Source: Gemmatimonadota bacterium | Lineage (GTDB): Bacteria > Gemmatimonadota > Gemmatimonadetes > Gemmatimonadales > GWC2-71-9 | NCBI GenBank assembly: GCA_016720805.1 | Contig: JADKJZ010000001.1 | Coordinates: forward strand, 434,001-498,000 | Length of the DNA stretch: 64,000 nt | Direction of reading: 5' to 3' | Part shown: positions 24,604 to 32,934 of the stretch, one piece after another | Position numbering within the stretch: position 1 is the stretch's first letter | Layout: each line of letters starts with the position of its first letter | Program-made: the position numbers and the translations under genes | The notes under the pieces: generated by a model | What the model saw: the letters and a program-made list of their open reading frames with translations, nothing else | The model's database searches: none | Told to the model about the DNA's origin: nothing

Positions 24604-26819
24604 GCGGCGAAAATCGTCGCAAGCTCTGGGCGGTGCTCGCGCTCGTGGCCGGCGCGTTCCTCGCGCTTGCCCTGCTGCCGTTCAACGTCACCGGGCCGCT
24701 TGGCTCCGCGATCGGTCCGGCACTCTGGCAGGCGCTCGGTCTCGGCGCCGTCGGTGCCCCGCTGCTCGGGTTGTTGCTGGGACTGGCGGGCTTTGATCGG
24801 CTGCCGCGCCTCGACATGAAGCGCGCCGCGATTCTCACGCTCGGCGGCGCGATCCTGATTCCGTACGTCATCGCCGTGCTGGTCCGGGCCGAGCAGTCGT
24901 TCTATCTCCTGCCACCGCAGGAGTGGAGCTGGGCCGCCCGGGTGACCGGATGGTTTCCGGGCTTCCTCGCACGCAGCGCCCTGGACTCGATCGGCACCGC
25001 CGGCGGGCTGCTGCTCGGCTTCGTCGTCCTGACGGCCACCACGCTGGGCACGCTCGCCTGGCATCCGTTGCAGCGACTCGAACGGCCCGCCGAGCCGGCG
25101 CCGCTCAAGGTGGGGCGTGCCGTGCCGGTGAAGCGCGTCGTCGAGCCCGAGCCGGTCGACGCCGAGGAGGAAGAGGAAGTCTCGCAGGAGGAACTCTTCC
25201 AACCCTCGAAGGCGAAGCCGAAGAAGCGCACCATGGCGGAGGAGTTGGAGCTGCCGTTGCCGCCGCCGCGACCCGTCGACGAGGCACTGCCGCCACTCGA
25301 CCTGCTCGACCTCCCCAAGGGAGGCAACGTCGAGGCCGACGAGGCCGAGTTGCAACGGCTGGGCGAGTTGCTGCTCGCCACCCTGAAGACCTTCAAGGTC
25401 GAGGGCACGTTGGCCGGGATCACCAGCGGGCCGACCGTGTCGCAGTTCGAAGTGGTCCCCGCCTCGGGCGTGAAGGCCGGGCGGATCGTGGCGCTCGCCG
25501 ACGACCTCGCGATCACGATGCGGGCGCAGTCGTTGCGCGTCGCCCCGATTCCCGGGCGCGGCGCGGTGGGCGTCGAGATTCCGAATCCGAAGCCGCGGAT
25601 GGTCACGCTGCGCGAATTGCTGGCGAGCGATACCTGGCGGAGCTCGACCGCGCTGCTGCCGATCGCGATCGGGCGCGACGTCGAGGGGAAGCCGGTCGTC
25701 GCCGACCTCGCGAAGATGCCGCACCTGCTGGTGGCGGGCGCCACCGGTTCCGGCAAGTCGGTGGCGATCAACACCATCGTCACCTCGCTGATCTATCGCT
25801 ACACGCCGCGCGAGTTGCGGCTGCTGATGGTCGACCCGAAGATGGTTGAGTTGTCGATGTACAACGACCTGCCGCACCTGCGGCACAAGGTCGTGACCGA
25901 CAACAACGACGCCGCGACACTGCTCAAGTGGGCGGTGTACGAGATGAACCGCCGCTACGCGCTGCTGCACGCCAATGGCGCGCGGCAGCTGCTCGATTTC
26001 AACAAGAAGGTGCGCGACGGCAAGCCGCTCAAGAATCCGGCGTCGGCCAAGCCCTCGCTGACCACCATTGCGAAGGAAGCGCCGGACACGCCGCCCGGGG
26101 AGCCGTGGAGCGACACGTACACCGAGGGCGAACTGCCGATGATCGTGCTGATCGTCGACGAGCTCGCCGACCTGATGATGACGGTGCAGGCGGAAGTGGA
26201 GCGGCCGCTCGCCATGCTGGCGCAGAAGGCGCGCGCGATCGGCATCCACCTGATCCTTGCGACGCAGCGCCCCAGCGTGAACGTCCTCACCGGCCTGATC
26301 AAGGCGAACTTCCCGTCGCGGATTGCCTTCCGCGTGGCGAGCAAGGTCGATTCGCGCACCATCCTCGACCAGAACGGCGCCGAGGCACTGCTCGGCAACG
26401 GCGACATGCTCTTCCTCCCCCCGGGACGCAACGAGCCGCAGCGGATCCAGGGCGCCTACATCAGCACCGACGAGACCGAGCGCGCGATGGCGTGGTACGC
26501 CGCCCAGCGCGACGTCGCCGCGCATGGTGGCGAGGAACACGACATCCTCGAGCTGGTGCGCGCGCAGTCCGGGGAAGGGGAGGAGGGTGGCGGCGCCAAT
26601 GACGGCGACCGCGACGCGCTCTTCAAGCAGGCCGCCGAACTCTGCCTGCAGCATCAGGGTGGCAGCACCTCGCTCCTCCAGCGCCGCCTCGGCATCGGCT
26701 ACGGCCGCGCCGCCCGGATCATCGACCAGCTCCACGACGCCGGCATCCTCGGCCCGCCGAACGGCAGCAAGCCGCGAGATGTGATGATCGGGATGCATCA
26801 GCTGGACGAGTACGTGTAG
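24600..26819 (+). CDS. ftsK: FtsK/SpoIIIE DNA translocase
   Basis: 739 aa. About four N-terminal membrane segments (residues 8-160), a Pro/Glu linker (about 165-240), then the motor: alpha domain, Walker A GATGSGKSVAIN (about 380), Walker B MIVLIVDELADLMM, and a C-terminal winged-helix gamma domain (about 675-735) that reads KOPS-type sites. Pumps chromosomal DNA through the closing septum and activates dimer resolution. Coupled to comB. A heptamer-repeat hairpin begins 2 nt after its stop. Confidence 0.95.
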   Translation: MSGENRRKLWAVLALVAGAFLALALLPFNVTGPLGSAIGPALWQALGLGAVGAPLLGLLLGLAGFDRLPRLDMKRAAILTLGGAILIPYVIAVLVRAEQSFYLLPPQEWSWAARVTGWFPGFLARSALDSIGTAGGLLLGFVVLTATTLGTLAWHPLQRLERPAEPAPLKVGRAVPVKRVVEPEPVDAEEEEEVSQEELFQPSKAKPKKRTMAEELELPLPPPRPVDEALPPLDLLDLPKGGNVEADEAELQRLGELLLATLKTFKVEGTLAGITSGPTVSQFEVVPASGVKAGRIVALADDLAITMRAQSLRVAPIPGRGAVGVEIPNPKPRMVTLRELLASDTWRSSTALLPIAIGRDVEGKPVVADLAKMPHLLVAGATGSGKSVAINTIVTSLIYRYTPRELRLLMVDPKMVELSMYNDLPHLRHKVVTDNNDAATLLKWAVYEMNRRYALLHANGARQLLDFNKKVRDGKPLKNPASAKPSLTTIAKEAPDTPPGEPWSDTYTEGELPMIVLIVDELADLMMTVQAEVERPLAMLAQKARAIGIHLILATQRPSVNVLTGLIKANFPSRIAFRVASKVDSRTILDQNGAEALLGNGDMLFLPPGRNEPQRIQGAYISTDETERAMAWYAAQRDVAAHGGEEHDILELVRAQSGEGEEGGGANDGDRDALFKQAAELCLQHQGGSTSLLQRRLGIGYGRAARIIDQLHDAGILGPPNGSKPRDVMIGMHQLDEYV

Positions 26820-26820
26820 C

Positions 26821-26909
26821 GGATGATGGATGATGGATGATGGATGATGGATGATGACGTTGCGGTCGAGTCCTTATCCATCATCTATCATCTATCATCC
26901 ATCATCCAT
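26821..26909. repeat. Heptamer-repeat hairpin A
   Basis: Left arm: GGATGAT five times (26821-26855). Right arm: ATCATCT twice and ATCATCC twice with flanks (about 26873-26909), which is the reverse complement with small variation. The 17-nt centre forms the loop. It directly follows the ftsK stop. One of four such elements with 7-base periodicity here. Confidence 0.85.
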
Positions 26910-26974
26910 TTTCTCGTACCGCCCTGCACTCCCCCGTACCCCGCCGGTCCTTCCACCCACGCGATCTTCTTCGC

Positions 26975-27376
26975 GTGTCCACTCCCCGCCGCGCTCCCGA
27001 CCTCTGGACTGACCCCCGCCATCGCGATGGCTGGGAGGCGGAGCTTGTGGCCGGCCGCTGGCTCACCAAGCAGGGTTGGCGCGTGGAGGCCCATCGGTTC
27101 CGGCTCGGCCGCCACGACCTCGACCTGGTGGCCCGACGCGGCTCCCTGGTCGCCTTCATCGAAGTCAAATGCCGTCGCTCGGCGACCTGCGGGATGGGCG
27201 CCGAGGCGGTCGGACCGCGCAAGCGCGCCACCATCGAGCGACTCGCCTGGGCCTGGCTCCTCCGCCACGGCCAGACCGGCGACCAGTACCGCTTCGATGT
27301 CATGACCCTCGACGGGATGGGGCCAGCGGCTCAGTTGACCCACATCGAGGACGCCTGGCGGCCCGGTTGGCGTTAA
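26975..27376 (+). CDS. YraN/UPF0102 nuclease-like protein
   Basis: 133 aa. Restriction-endonuclease-like fold pattern: GWEAELVAGRWLTKQGWRVE, HDLDLVARRG and LVAFIEVKCRR (the D...ExK-type core). UPF0102 proteins are predicted nucleases often located near recA or RNase HII genes; activity is unproven. GTG start; no clear Shine-Dalgarno. It stands between heptamer hairpins A and B. Confidence 0.85.
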   Translation: MSTPRRAPDLWTDPRHRDGWEAELVAGRWLTKQGWRVEAHRFRLGRHDLDLVARRGSLVAFIEVKCRRSATCGMGAEAVGPRKRATIERLAWAWLLRHGQTGDQYRFDVMTLDGMGPAAQLTHIEDAWRPGWR

Positions 27377-27415
27377 TTCGGCACCTGTGGCGCAAAATAC
27401 TACACATTGAGACTC

Positions 27416-27444
27416 TTGCTTCGGGGTAGATTCGGTTGTAGCTT
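27416..27444 (+). promoter_or_regulatory. Promoter upstream of recA
   Basis: TTGCTT (27416-27421), 17-nt spacer, TAGCTT (27439-27444), 117 nt upstream of the recA ATG. A second possible -10, TAGATT, is at 27427-27432. No LexA box of the E. coli or Bacillus consensus was seen. Confidence 0.55.
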
Positions 27445-27483
27445 GTTAGGAGATAGACTGGTGGAGTGAAATGCTCCACACCG

Positions 27484-27518
27484 CGATGATCGATGTTCGA
27501 TCATCGATGATCGATCAT
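27484..27518. repeat. Heptamer-repeat element B in the recA leader
   Basis: Five 7-base units: CGATGAT, CGATGTT, CGATCAT, CGATGAT, CGATCAT. The last part contains the perfect palindrome GATGATCGATCATC. It lies between the recA promoter and start, so it should be transcribed into the recA 5' leader. Confidence 0.8.
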
Positions 27519-27560
27519 CCGTTGTTTCCGGCACTCACCATTCCCCAGGATCCCAACGCC

Positions 27561-28616
27561 ATGTCCGCCACCGAAACCCGCGTCGACACCGAGAAGAAGA
27601 AGGCCCTCAACCTCGCCATCTCCCAGATCGAGAAGCAGCTGGGGAAGGGGTCGATCATGCGGATGGGGGCGGACCGGCCCCGCGTGAAGATCGACGCCAT
27701 CTCCACCGGCGCCATCAACCTCGATGCCGCCACCGGCATCGGCGGCGTCCCCCGCGGCCGGATCACCGAGATCTACGGCCCCGAGTCGTCGGGTAAGACG
27801 ACGCTCTGCTTGCACCTCGTCGCCAACGTCCAGAAGTCGGGCGGGGTGGCCGCCTACGTCGACGCCGAACACGCCCTCGACATCGAGTACGCCAAGAAGC
27901 TCGGCGTCGACATCGAGAACCTGCTCGTCTCGCAGCCCGACACCGGCGAACAGGCCCTCGAGATCGTCGAGATCCTCGTCCGCTCCGGCGCCGTTGACCT
28001 GGTGGTGATCGACTCGGTCGCCGCGCTGGTGCCGAAGGCGGAAATCGAAGGCGAGATGGGCGATTCCCACATGGGCCTCCAGGCGCGCCTCATGAGCCAG
28101 GCCCTCCGCAAGCTCGCCGGCGCCATCAACCGGACCCACTGCTCCGTGGTCTTCATCAACCAGCTGCGCGAGAAGATCGGCGTGATGTTCGGCAACCCCG
28201 AGACGACCACGGGCGGCAAGGCGCTCAAGTTCTACGCCTCGCTCCGCATGGACATCCGCCGCATCGGGCCGGTCAAGGAACGCGAGGCCGTCATCGGGTC
28301 GCACGTCCGCGTGAAGGTGGTCAAGAACAAGGTGGCGCCGCCGTTCAAGCAGGCGGAGTTCGACGTCATGTTCGACGAAGGGATCTCGCACACCGGCCTG
28401 CTGGTCGACATCGCCTCCGAGGCGGGGATCATCCAGAAGTCGGGCGCCTGGTACTCCTACGGCGAGCAGCGGATCGGGCAGGGGCGCGAGAACGCCAAGC
28501 TCTTCCTCAAGGACAACGCCGCCCTGATGGCCGAGGTCGAGGCCAAGGTGAAGGAGTCGCTGGGCATGCTGGCCGCCGCGGGCCCGGGCGTCCCCGATGA
28601 GGATGACGGCGAGTGA
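27561..28616 (+). CDS. recA: RecA recombinase
   Basis: 351 aa. Walker A GPESSGKTT (about residue 73), LVVIDSVAALVPKAEIEGEMGDSHMG with Walker B and loop L1, loop L2 region INQLREKIGVMFGNPETTTGGKALKFY. Forms filaments on single-stranded DNA for homologous recombination and SOS induction. ATG 27561 gives the usual MSATETRVDTEKKKALNLAISQIEK start; an in-frame ATG 90 nt upstream would translate the heptamer repeat. The recX GTG overlaps its stop. Confidence 0.97.
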   Translation: MSATETRVDTEKKKALNLAISQIEKQLGKGSIMRMGADRPRVKIDAISTGAINLDAATGIGGVPRGRITEIYGPESSGKTTLCLHLVANVQKSGGVAAYVDAEHALDIEYAKKLGVDIENLLVSQPDTGEQALEIVEILVRSGAVDLVVIDSVAALVPKAEIEGEMGDSHMGLQARLMSQALRKLAGAINRTHCSVVFINQLREKIGVMFGNPETTTGGKALKFYASLRMDIRRIGPVKEREAVIGSHVRVKVVKNKVAPPFKQAEFDVMFDEGISHTGLLVDIASEAGIIQKSGAWYSYGEQRIGQGRENAKLFLKDNAALMAEVEAKVKESLGMLAAAGPGVPDEDDGE

Positions 28617-29245
28617 TCATCGAAGCACTGGTCCCCGATCCACGGCGCCCCGGGAGCACCCGGGTCATCGTGGACGGGCGGCCCGCCTGGACCGTGCCGG
28701 CCGATGTCGTCGCGGCCCTCGGCCTCGCCCCGGCTCGGCCCCTCCCGGCAGGCGGGGTGGCGGCACTCGATGCCGCGGCCGATGAAGAGGCCGCGTTCCG
28801 AGCGGCCATCAAGGCGATCGAGCAGCGGGCCCATGGCACCGTCGAATTGACGCGCAAGTTGGGCCGGCGGAGTCATGGCCCCGACGCGGTTGCGGGCGCG
28901 GTGGCTCGGCTGACCACGCTCGGATTGCTCGACGACGCGGCATTTGCCCGGGGCTACGTCGAGGTGCGGGCGCGGCGGGGAAGCGGCCCGATGCGCATCC
29001 GGCACGACCTCGCGCGGCTCGGCGTGCCGAATGAGCTGGTTGCCGCCGCGCTGGTCACGCTCCAGGACGAGGAAGCCCCCGACCCGATGGCCAAGACACT
29101 GGCGCAGGCCGAGCGACGCGTGGCCAGCATGAAGGGGCTCACCCGTGACGCCAAGCGGCGTCGGTTGCTGGCCTTCTTCGCCCGCCGGGGGTGGGCCGGG
29201 GCCGTGGCCAATGGCCATGTCCGGCGATTGGTAGGGGAGGGCTGA
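28613..29245 (+). CDS. recX: RecX regulator of RecA
   Basis: 210 aa. Three-helix tandem repeats of RecX: ELTRKLGRRSHGPDAVAGAVARLTTLGLLDDAAFARGYVEVRARRGSG type sequence (about residues 80-130) and a later repeat ending the protein. RecX limits RecA filament extension. GTG start overlaps the recA TGA (GTGA). Confidence 0.9.
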   Translation: MIIEALVPDPRRPGSTRVIVDGRPAWTVPADVVAALGLAPARPLPAGGVAALDAAADEEAAFRAAIKAIEQRAHGTVELTRKLGRRSHGPDAVAGAVARLTTLGLLDDAAFARGYVEVRARRGSGPMRIRHDLARLGVPNELVAAALVTLQDEEAPDPMAKTLAQAERRVASMKGLTRDAKRRRLLAFFARRGWAGAVANGHVRRLVGEG

Positions 29246-29260
29246 CGGGCCGGGGTTGGT

Positions 29261-29266
29261 TAGATT
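29261..29266 (+). promoter_or_regulatory. -10-like TAGATT, leaderless promoter of alaS
   Basis: TAGATT is followed by exactly 7 nt and the alaS ATG, with no Shine-Dalgarno between. The spacing places the expected transcription start on or next to the ATG. Confidence 0.5.
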
Positions 29267-29273
29267 CCGCCCC

Positions 29274-30821
29274 ATGAACGCCGCCCAGATTCGCCGCCGA
29301 TTCCTCGACTATTTCGTCGCCCAGGGTCACACCGAGGTCGCCTCGTCGACCCTCGTTCCCGCCGACGACCCGACGCTCCTCTTCACCAATGCCGGCATGG
29401 TGCAGTTCAAACGCACCTTCCTCGGACAGGATCCACGGAGCTACGTCCGTGCGGTCACCTGCCAGAAGTGCGTGCGCGCCGGTGGGAAACACAACGACCT
29501 CGAACAGGTGGGGCTGACCCGACGTCACCACACCTTCTTCGAGATGCTCGGCAACTTCTCGTTCGGCGACTACTTCAAGCAGGACGCCATCAAGTTCGCC
29601 TGGGAGTTCGTCACCTCGCCCGAGTACCTCGGCATCCCGGCCGATCGCCTGCGCGTCACGGTGCACCACACCGATGACGAGGCGCGTGCGCTCTGGCTCG
29701 AGCACTCGACGCTCCCCGCCGACCGGATCTACGGCCTCGGCGACAAGGACAACTTCTGGCAGATGGGCGACACCGGACCGTGCGGCCCATGCTCGGAGAT
29801 CTACGTCGACCTGAAGTGGACGCCGGGGAGCACGCCCGTCGCGATGTCGCAGGAGGAGTTCGAGGTCGAGGCCGAAGCGGGCCGCTTCCTTGAGATCTGG
29901 AACCTGGTCTTCATGCAGTTCGACCGCTCCGCCGACGGCACGCTCACGCCGCTGCCGAAGCCGAGCGTCGACACCGGTGCCGGCCTGGAGCGGATCACCG
30001 CCGTGTTGCAGGGGCAGGACGACAACTTCCACACCGATCTCTTCCGTCCGCTGATCGCCGACGTGGAGCGGCTCGTCGGCGCGCCGTATCCAGGTGGGCC
30101 GGAGGGCACCGGCATCTCGTATCGCGTCCTTGCCGACCACGCGCGGGCCGTCTCGTTCCTGCTGCTCGACGGCGTCTATCCGAGCAACGAGGGACGCGGC
30201 TTCGTGCTGCGCCGTATCCTCCGCCGTGCCGTGCGCCATGCCTGGCTGCTCGGCCGTCGCGAGCCGACGCTGGTCGAGCTGGTGCCGACCGTCGTCGCCT
30301 TGATGGGCGAGGCCTATCCGGTGCTCGTGGAGAAGCAGGCGTTCGTCGCCGAGACGATTCGCCAGGAAGAAGCCCGCTTCCTCGAGACCATCGAGGCAGG
30401 GCTCTCGCGGCTTGAGGAGATCCGCGCCGCCGGCACCACGCGGATCGCCGGCGACGAGGCGTTCAAGTTGTTCGACACCTTCGGCTTTCCGCTGGACCTC
30501 ACGGTGCTGATCGCCGAGGAGATGGGAATCAGCGTCGACACCGACGGCTTCGACGTCGCGATGACGGAGCAGCGCGAGCGGAGTCGTGCGGCGGCAGGGA
30601 AGGGCGGGGCGGCGCTCGGAAAGGTGAAAGTCACCATCGGGCTCGAGGGTCAGACTCGGTTCGTCGGGTACAGCGACCCAGGCCGAAACCAAGGTGCTGA
30701 GCGCCATGGCGGCGAGGCAAACGGATCCTCGTCCTGGCGGAGAATCCCCTTTCTATGCCGCCAGCGGCGGCCAGCAGGCCGACCTGGCATCATCAGGGCG
30801 AGGGGTGGCGCTTCCAGGTGA
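29274..30821 (+). CDS. alaS: Alanyl-tRNA synthetase, N-terminal part (frame broken)
   Basis: Residues 1-468 are an intact AlaRS aminoacylation and tRNA-binding region: MNAAQIRRRFLDYFVAQGH, TNAGMVQFK, RHHTFFEMLGNFSFGDYFK (motif 2 area), GDKDNFWQMGDTGPCGPCSEI and the motif 3 Gly-rich VDTGAGLERI. Homology in this frame ends at about 30677 (RFVGYSD); the rest up to 30821 is out of frame. AlaRS charges tRNA-Ala and is essential, and the continuing domains are present in other frames. The full gene spans 29274-31880, 2607 nt, the normal family size. Likely a sequence artefact rather than a true pseudogene. Confidence 0.9.
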   Translation: MNAAQIRRRFLDYFVAQGHTEVASSTLVPADDPTLLFTNAGMVQFKRTFLGQDPRSYVRAVTCQKCVRAGGKHNDLEQVGLTRRHHTFFEMLGNFSFGDYFKQDAIKFAWEFVTSPEYLGIPADRLRVTVHHTDDEARALWLEHSTLPADRIYGLGDKDNFWQMGDTGPCGPCSEIYVDLKWTPGSTPVAMSQEEFEVEAEAGRFLEIWNLVFMQFDRSADGTLTPLPKPSVDTGAGLERITAVLQGQDDNFHTDLFRPLIADVERLVGAPYPGGPEGTGISYRVLADHARAVSFLLLDGVYPSNEGRGFVLRRILRRAVRHAWLLGRREPTLVELVPTVVALMGEAYPVLVEKQAFVAETIRQEEARFLETIEAGLSRLEEIRAAGTTRIAGDEAFKLFDTFGFPLDLTVLIAEEMGISVDTDGFDVAMTEQRERSRAAAGKGGAALGKVKVTIGLEGQTRFVGYSDPGRNQGAERHGGEANGSSSWRRIPFLCRQRRPAGRPGIIRARGGASR

Positions 30822-30887
30822 CCGACGTCGTCAAGGATGCCGAGCTAGGCGCAGCGTACTCGTTGGCAGCATACGGGGCGCCGATCG

Positions 30888-31880
30888 GTGAGCCGGCTCC
30901 AGTTCAGGCCAAGCGTCGATGCCGCGCGGCGCGCGGAGATCGAGCGCAATCACTCCGCCACGCACCTCGCGCACATGGTGCTGCGCCGTCACCTCGGTGG
31001 GCACGTGCGGCAGCAGGGGTCGCTGGTCGAGCCGACGCGGCTCCGCTTCGACTTCTCGCACGGTGGTCCGGTCGATCCCGCGCAGCTCGCCGACATCGAG
31101 GCCGAAGTGAACGACCTCGTGCTCGCCAACGCGCCGGTCGACATCCGAGAGATGTCGTATCCCGACGCGCTCGCCAAGGGGGCGATGGCCTTCTTCGCCG
31201 ACAAGTACGGCGACGTTGTCCGCGTGGTGACCATGGGCGACTCGATCGAACTCTGCGGCGGGACGCATGTGCGGTCCACCGGCCAGATCGGCCTCTTCCG
31301 CTTCACCGCGCAGGGTGGTGTGGCTGCTGGAGTCCGGCGCATCGAGGCGATCACCGGCCACGGCGCGTATGCGGCCGTGCGTGCGGCCGAGGGGCGGATC
31401 ACCGCCTTGGCGCAGAGCCTCAAGGCGCAGCCCGACCAGATCGAGCGCAAGCTGGAGGCGATGCTTGCCGAGCGCGAGAAGCTCGAGGCCCGGCTCGCCG
31501 AGGCGCTCAAGGGTGGCGGCGCGGCGGAAGCCAGGTTGCTCACGGCCGGTCCCGTCACGATTCATCTGCGCAGCACGGTCACCGAGGATCGGGCGCAACT
31601 CGGTGAGCTCGCCGATGCGTTCCGCAGCGCAGAGAAGGCGCAGGCGATGCTGGTGCTCGTGAATCCGACCTTGCCTGCCGCGATCACGCTGGCGGTGTCG
31701 GATGATCTCATCGCAGCCGGCAAGGATGCCAACGCCGCGATGAAGCTGCTCACCGGTGCGTTCGGCGGGCGCGGCGGCGGGCGGCCGACCTTCGCGAGCG
31801 GCTCCCTTGGCGTCGAGAACGTCGAGGCCGTCGTCGTTGATCGGATCGTGCCGCTGGTGGCGGAGTGGGTCGGCGCGTGA
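30888..31880 (+). CDS. alaS: Alanyl-tRNA synthetase, C-terminal part (frame broken)
   Basis: Back in the original frame from about 30912. Editing domain: ERNHSATHLAHMVLRRHLG (first HxxxH zinc site) and later CGGTHVRSTGQIG (Cys and His ligands); then a coiled coil (about EGRITALAQSLKAQ to EALKGG) and the C-Ala DHHA1-like domain with a Gly-rich GGRGGGRPTFASG. Between 30678 and 30911 the AlaRS sequence is still readable but moves through all three forward frames: QAETKVLSAM (frame of 30679), RILVLAENP (30722), FYAASGGQQADL (30751), GIIR (30786), GEGWRFQVTDVVKDAELG (30797). Confidence 0.88.
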   Translation: MSRLQFRPSVDAARRAEIERNHSATHLAHMVLRRHLGGHVRQQGSLVEPTRLRFDFSHGGPVDPAQLADIEAEVNDLVLANAPVDIREMSYPDALAKGAMAFFADKYGDVVRVVTMGDSIELCGGTHVRSTGQIGLFRFTAQGGVAAGVRRIEAITGHGAYAAVRAAEGRITALAQSLKAQPDQIERKLEAMLAEREKLEARLAEALKGGGAAEARLLTAGPVTIHLRSTVTEDRAQLGELADAFRSAEKAQAMLVLVNPTLPAAITLAVSDDLIAAGKDANAAMKLLTGAFGGRGGGRPTFASGSLGVENVEAVVVDRIVPLVAEWVGA

Positions 31881-32179
31881 GCGACACCTCGACGGCGTGG
31901 TTCACCGCGCGGACCGAGGGCGCGCCGGCGCGGCTCGTGGCAGCGAGCGCCGAGTGGCTGCACGGGAGTGCGGGAGCGACCGTGGGCGATCAGCTCACCG
32001 ACGCCGGACGGCAGGCGCTCGCGGCGGCCATCGCCGCCGGGGCCACGCGGGACGCGGCGCTCGACCTGCTGGCGGCCGATGCCTTGATCACCCTGGCACT
32101 GCTGGCCGAGGCGGAGCGGGACCCGATGGCGCTGCGTGAACGTGCGGTCGCCATCCGGACTGCGGTGACGTCGGCATGA
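31877..32179 (+). CDS. Small helical protein of unknown function
   Basis: 100 aa, Ala-rich and probably all-helical (AAIAAGATRDAALDLLAADALITLALLAEAE). No signal peptide, cysteine or recognised motif. The GTG at 31877 overlaps the alaS stop (GTGA) and its TGA overlaps the following ATG, so it is embedded in an operon and probably real. Role unknown. Confidence 0.6.
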   Translation: MSDTSTAWFTARTEGAPARLVAASAEWLHGSAGATVGDQLTDAGRQALAAAIAAGATRDAALDLLAADALITLALLAEAERDPMALRERAVAIRTAVTSA

Positions 32180-32934
32180 TCGACCTCCATTCCCATGTCC
32201 TGCCTGGCGTCGACGACGGCTCTCGGAGCGTCGAGCAGTCGGTGCGCGTCCTCCGCACCTTCGCGATGAAGGGGATCACCGACGTCGCCTGCACGCCGCA
32301 CCTGCTCTCGTCGCAGCTCGCCGCCGGCTTCCCGCCGGCCTACGATGCCGCATGGGCGGCGCTCACGGCAGTCGCCCCTCCCGAGGTCCGCCTGCACCGC
32401 GGCGCCGAAGTGATGCTGGACCGACCGGTGCCGGCCGCGGCGGCGGAGCGGGTGGTGACCATCCGGAACTCGCGCTACCTGCTGGTGGAGTTTCCGCGTA
32501 TGGTCCCGGCGGAGATCGTCGGGCGCGCCCTGTACGAGGTGATCCAACTCGGGTTGGTGCCGATCCTCGCTCACCCGGAGCGATATACGTCGTGCAGCGT
32601 GCCGAGTGTGCGCGCCTGGCGCGAACTCGGCGCCGTGATGCAGGTCGACGCGACCACGCTGACGCTGCCGCGGAGTCGGGGAGACCGCGCGCGCGACATC
32701 GTCCGTCATGGGTTGGCCGACATTCTCGCCGCCGACAACCACGGCGACGAGCGCAACGTCGCCACCGCGCTGGAGTGGCTGGGCGAGCATGAGGGCGCCG
32801 AACAGGCGTTGCTCCTGCTCGATGCCAACCCGCGCGCGATCCTCGATGACCAGGCGACCTACGAGGTGGATCCGCTCCCCGTGCGCGATTCCCTCTGGCG
32901 CAAGATGCAGCGGATGTTCGGCTCCGATGAGTGA
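32176..32934 (+). CDS. PHP-family phosphatase, CpsB/YwqE type
   Basis: 252 aa. PHP metal ligands: MIDLHSHVLPGVDDGS (HxH), ACTPHLL, RGAEVMLD, LAHPERY and ADNHGDER. This is the pattern of CpsB/YwqE manganese-dependent protein-tyrosine phosphatases that regulate capsule and exopolysaccharide synthesis. No tyrosine kinase gene is adjacent. Overlaps gmhA by 8 nt, so a sugar-phosphate substrate is also conceivable. Confidence 0.82.
   Translation: MIDLHSHVLPGVDDGSRSVEQSVRVLRTFAMKGITDVACTPHLLSSQLAAGFPPAYDAAWAALTAVAPPEVRLHRGAEVMLDRPVPAAAAERVVTIRNSRYLLVEFPRMVPAEIVGRALYEVIQLGLVPILAHPERYTSCSVPSVRAWRELGAVMQVDATTLTLPRSRGDRARDIVRHGLADILAADNHGDERNVATALEWLGEHEGAEQALLLLDANPRAILDDQATYEVDPLPVRDSLWRKMQRMFGSDE

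Noticed and set aside
24564..26798. A 744-codon antisense open frame opposite ftsK
   Set aside because: Low-complexity composition and no motifs; a shadow of ftsK codon usage. The same applies to other long antisense frames opposite dnaG, recJ and accC.
26821..26909. CRISPR array or microsatellite at the GGATGAT repeats
   Set aside because: Units are 7 bases without spacers, and the second half is the reverse complement, so it is an inverted heptamer array.
27377..27560. LexA/SOS box before recA
   Set aside because: Neither the E. coli CTG-N10-CAG type nor the Bacillus CGAAC-N4-GTTCG type is present at the promoter; the palindromic sequence belongs to the heptamer repeat.
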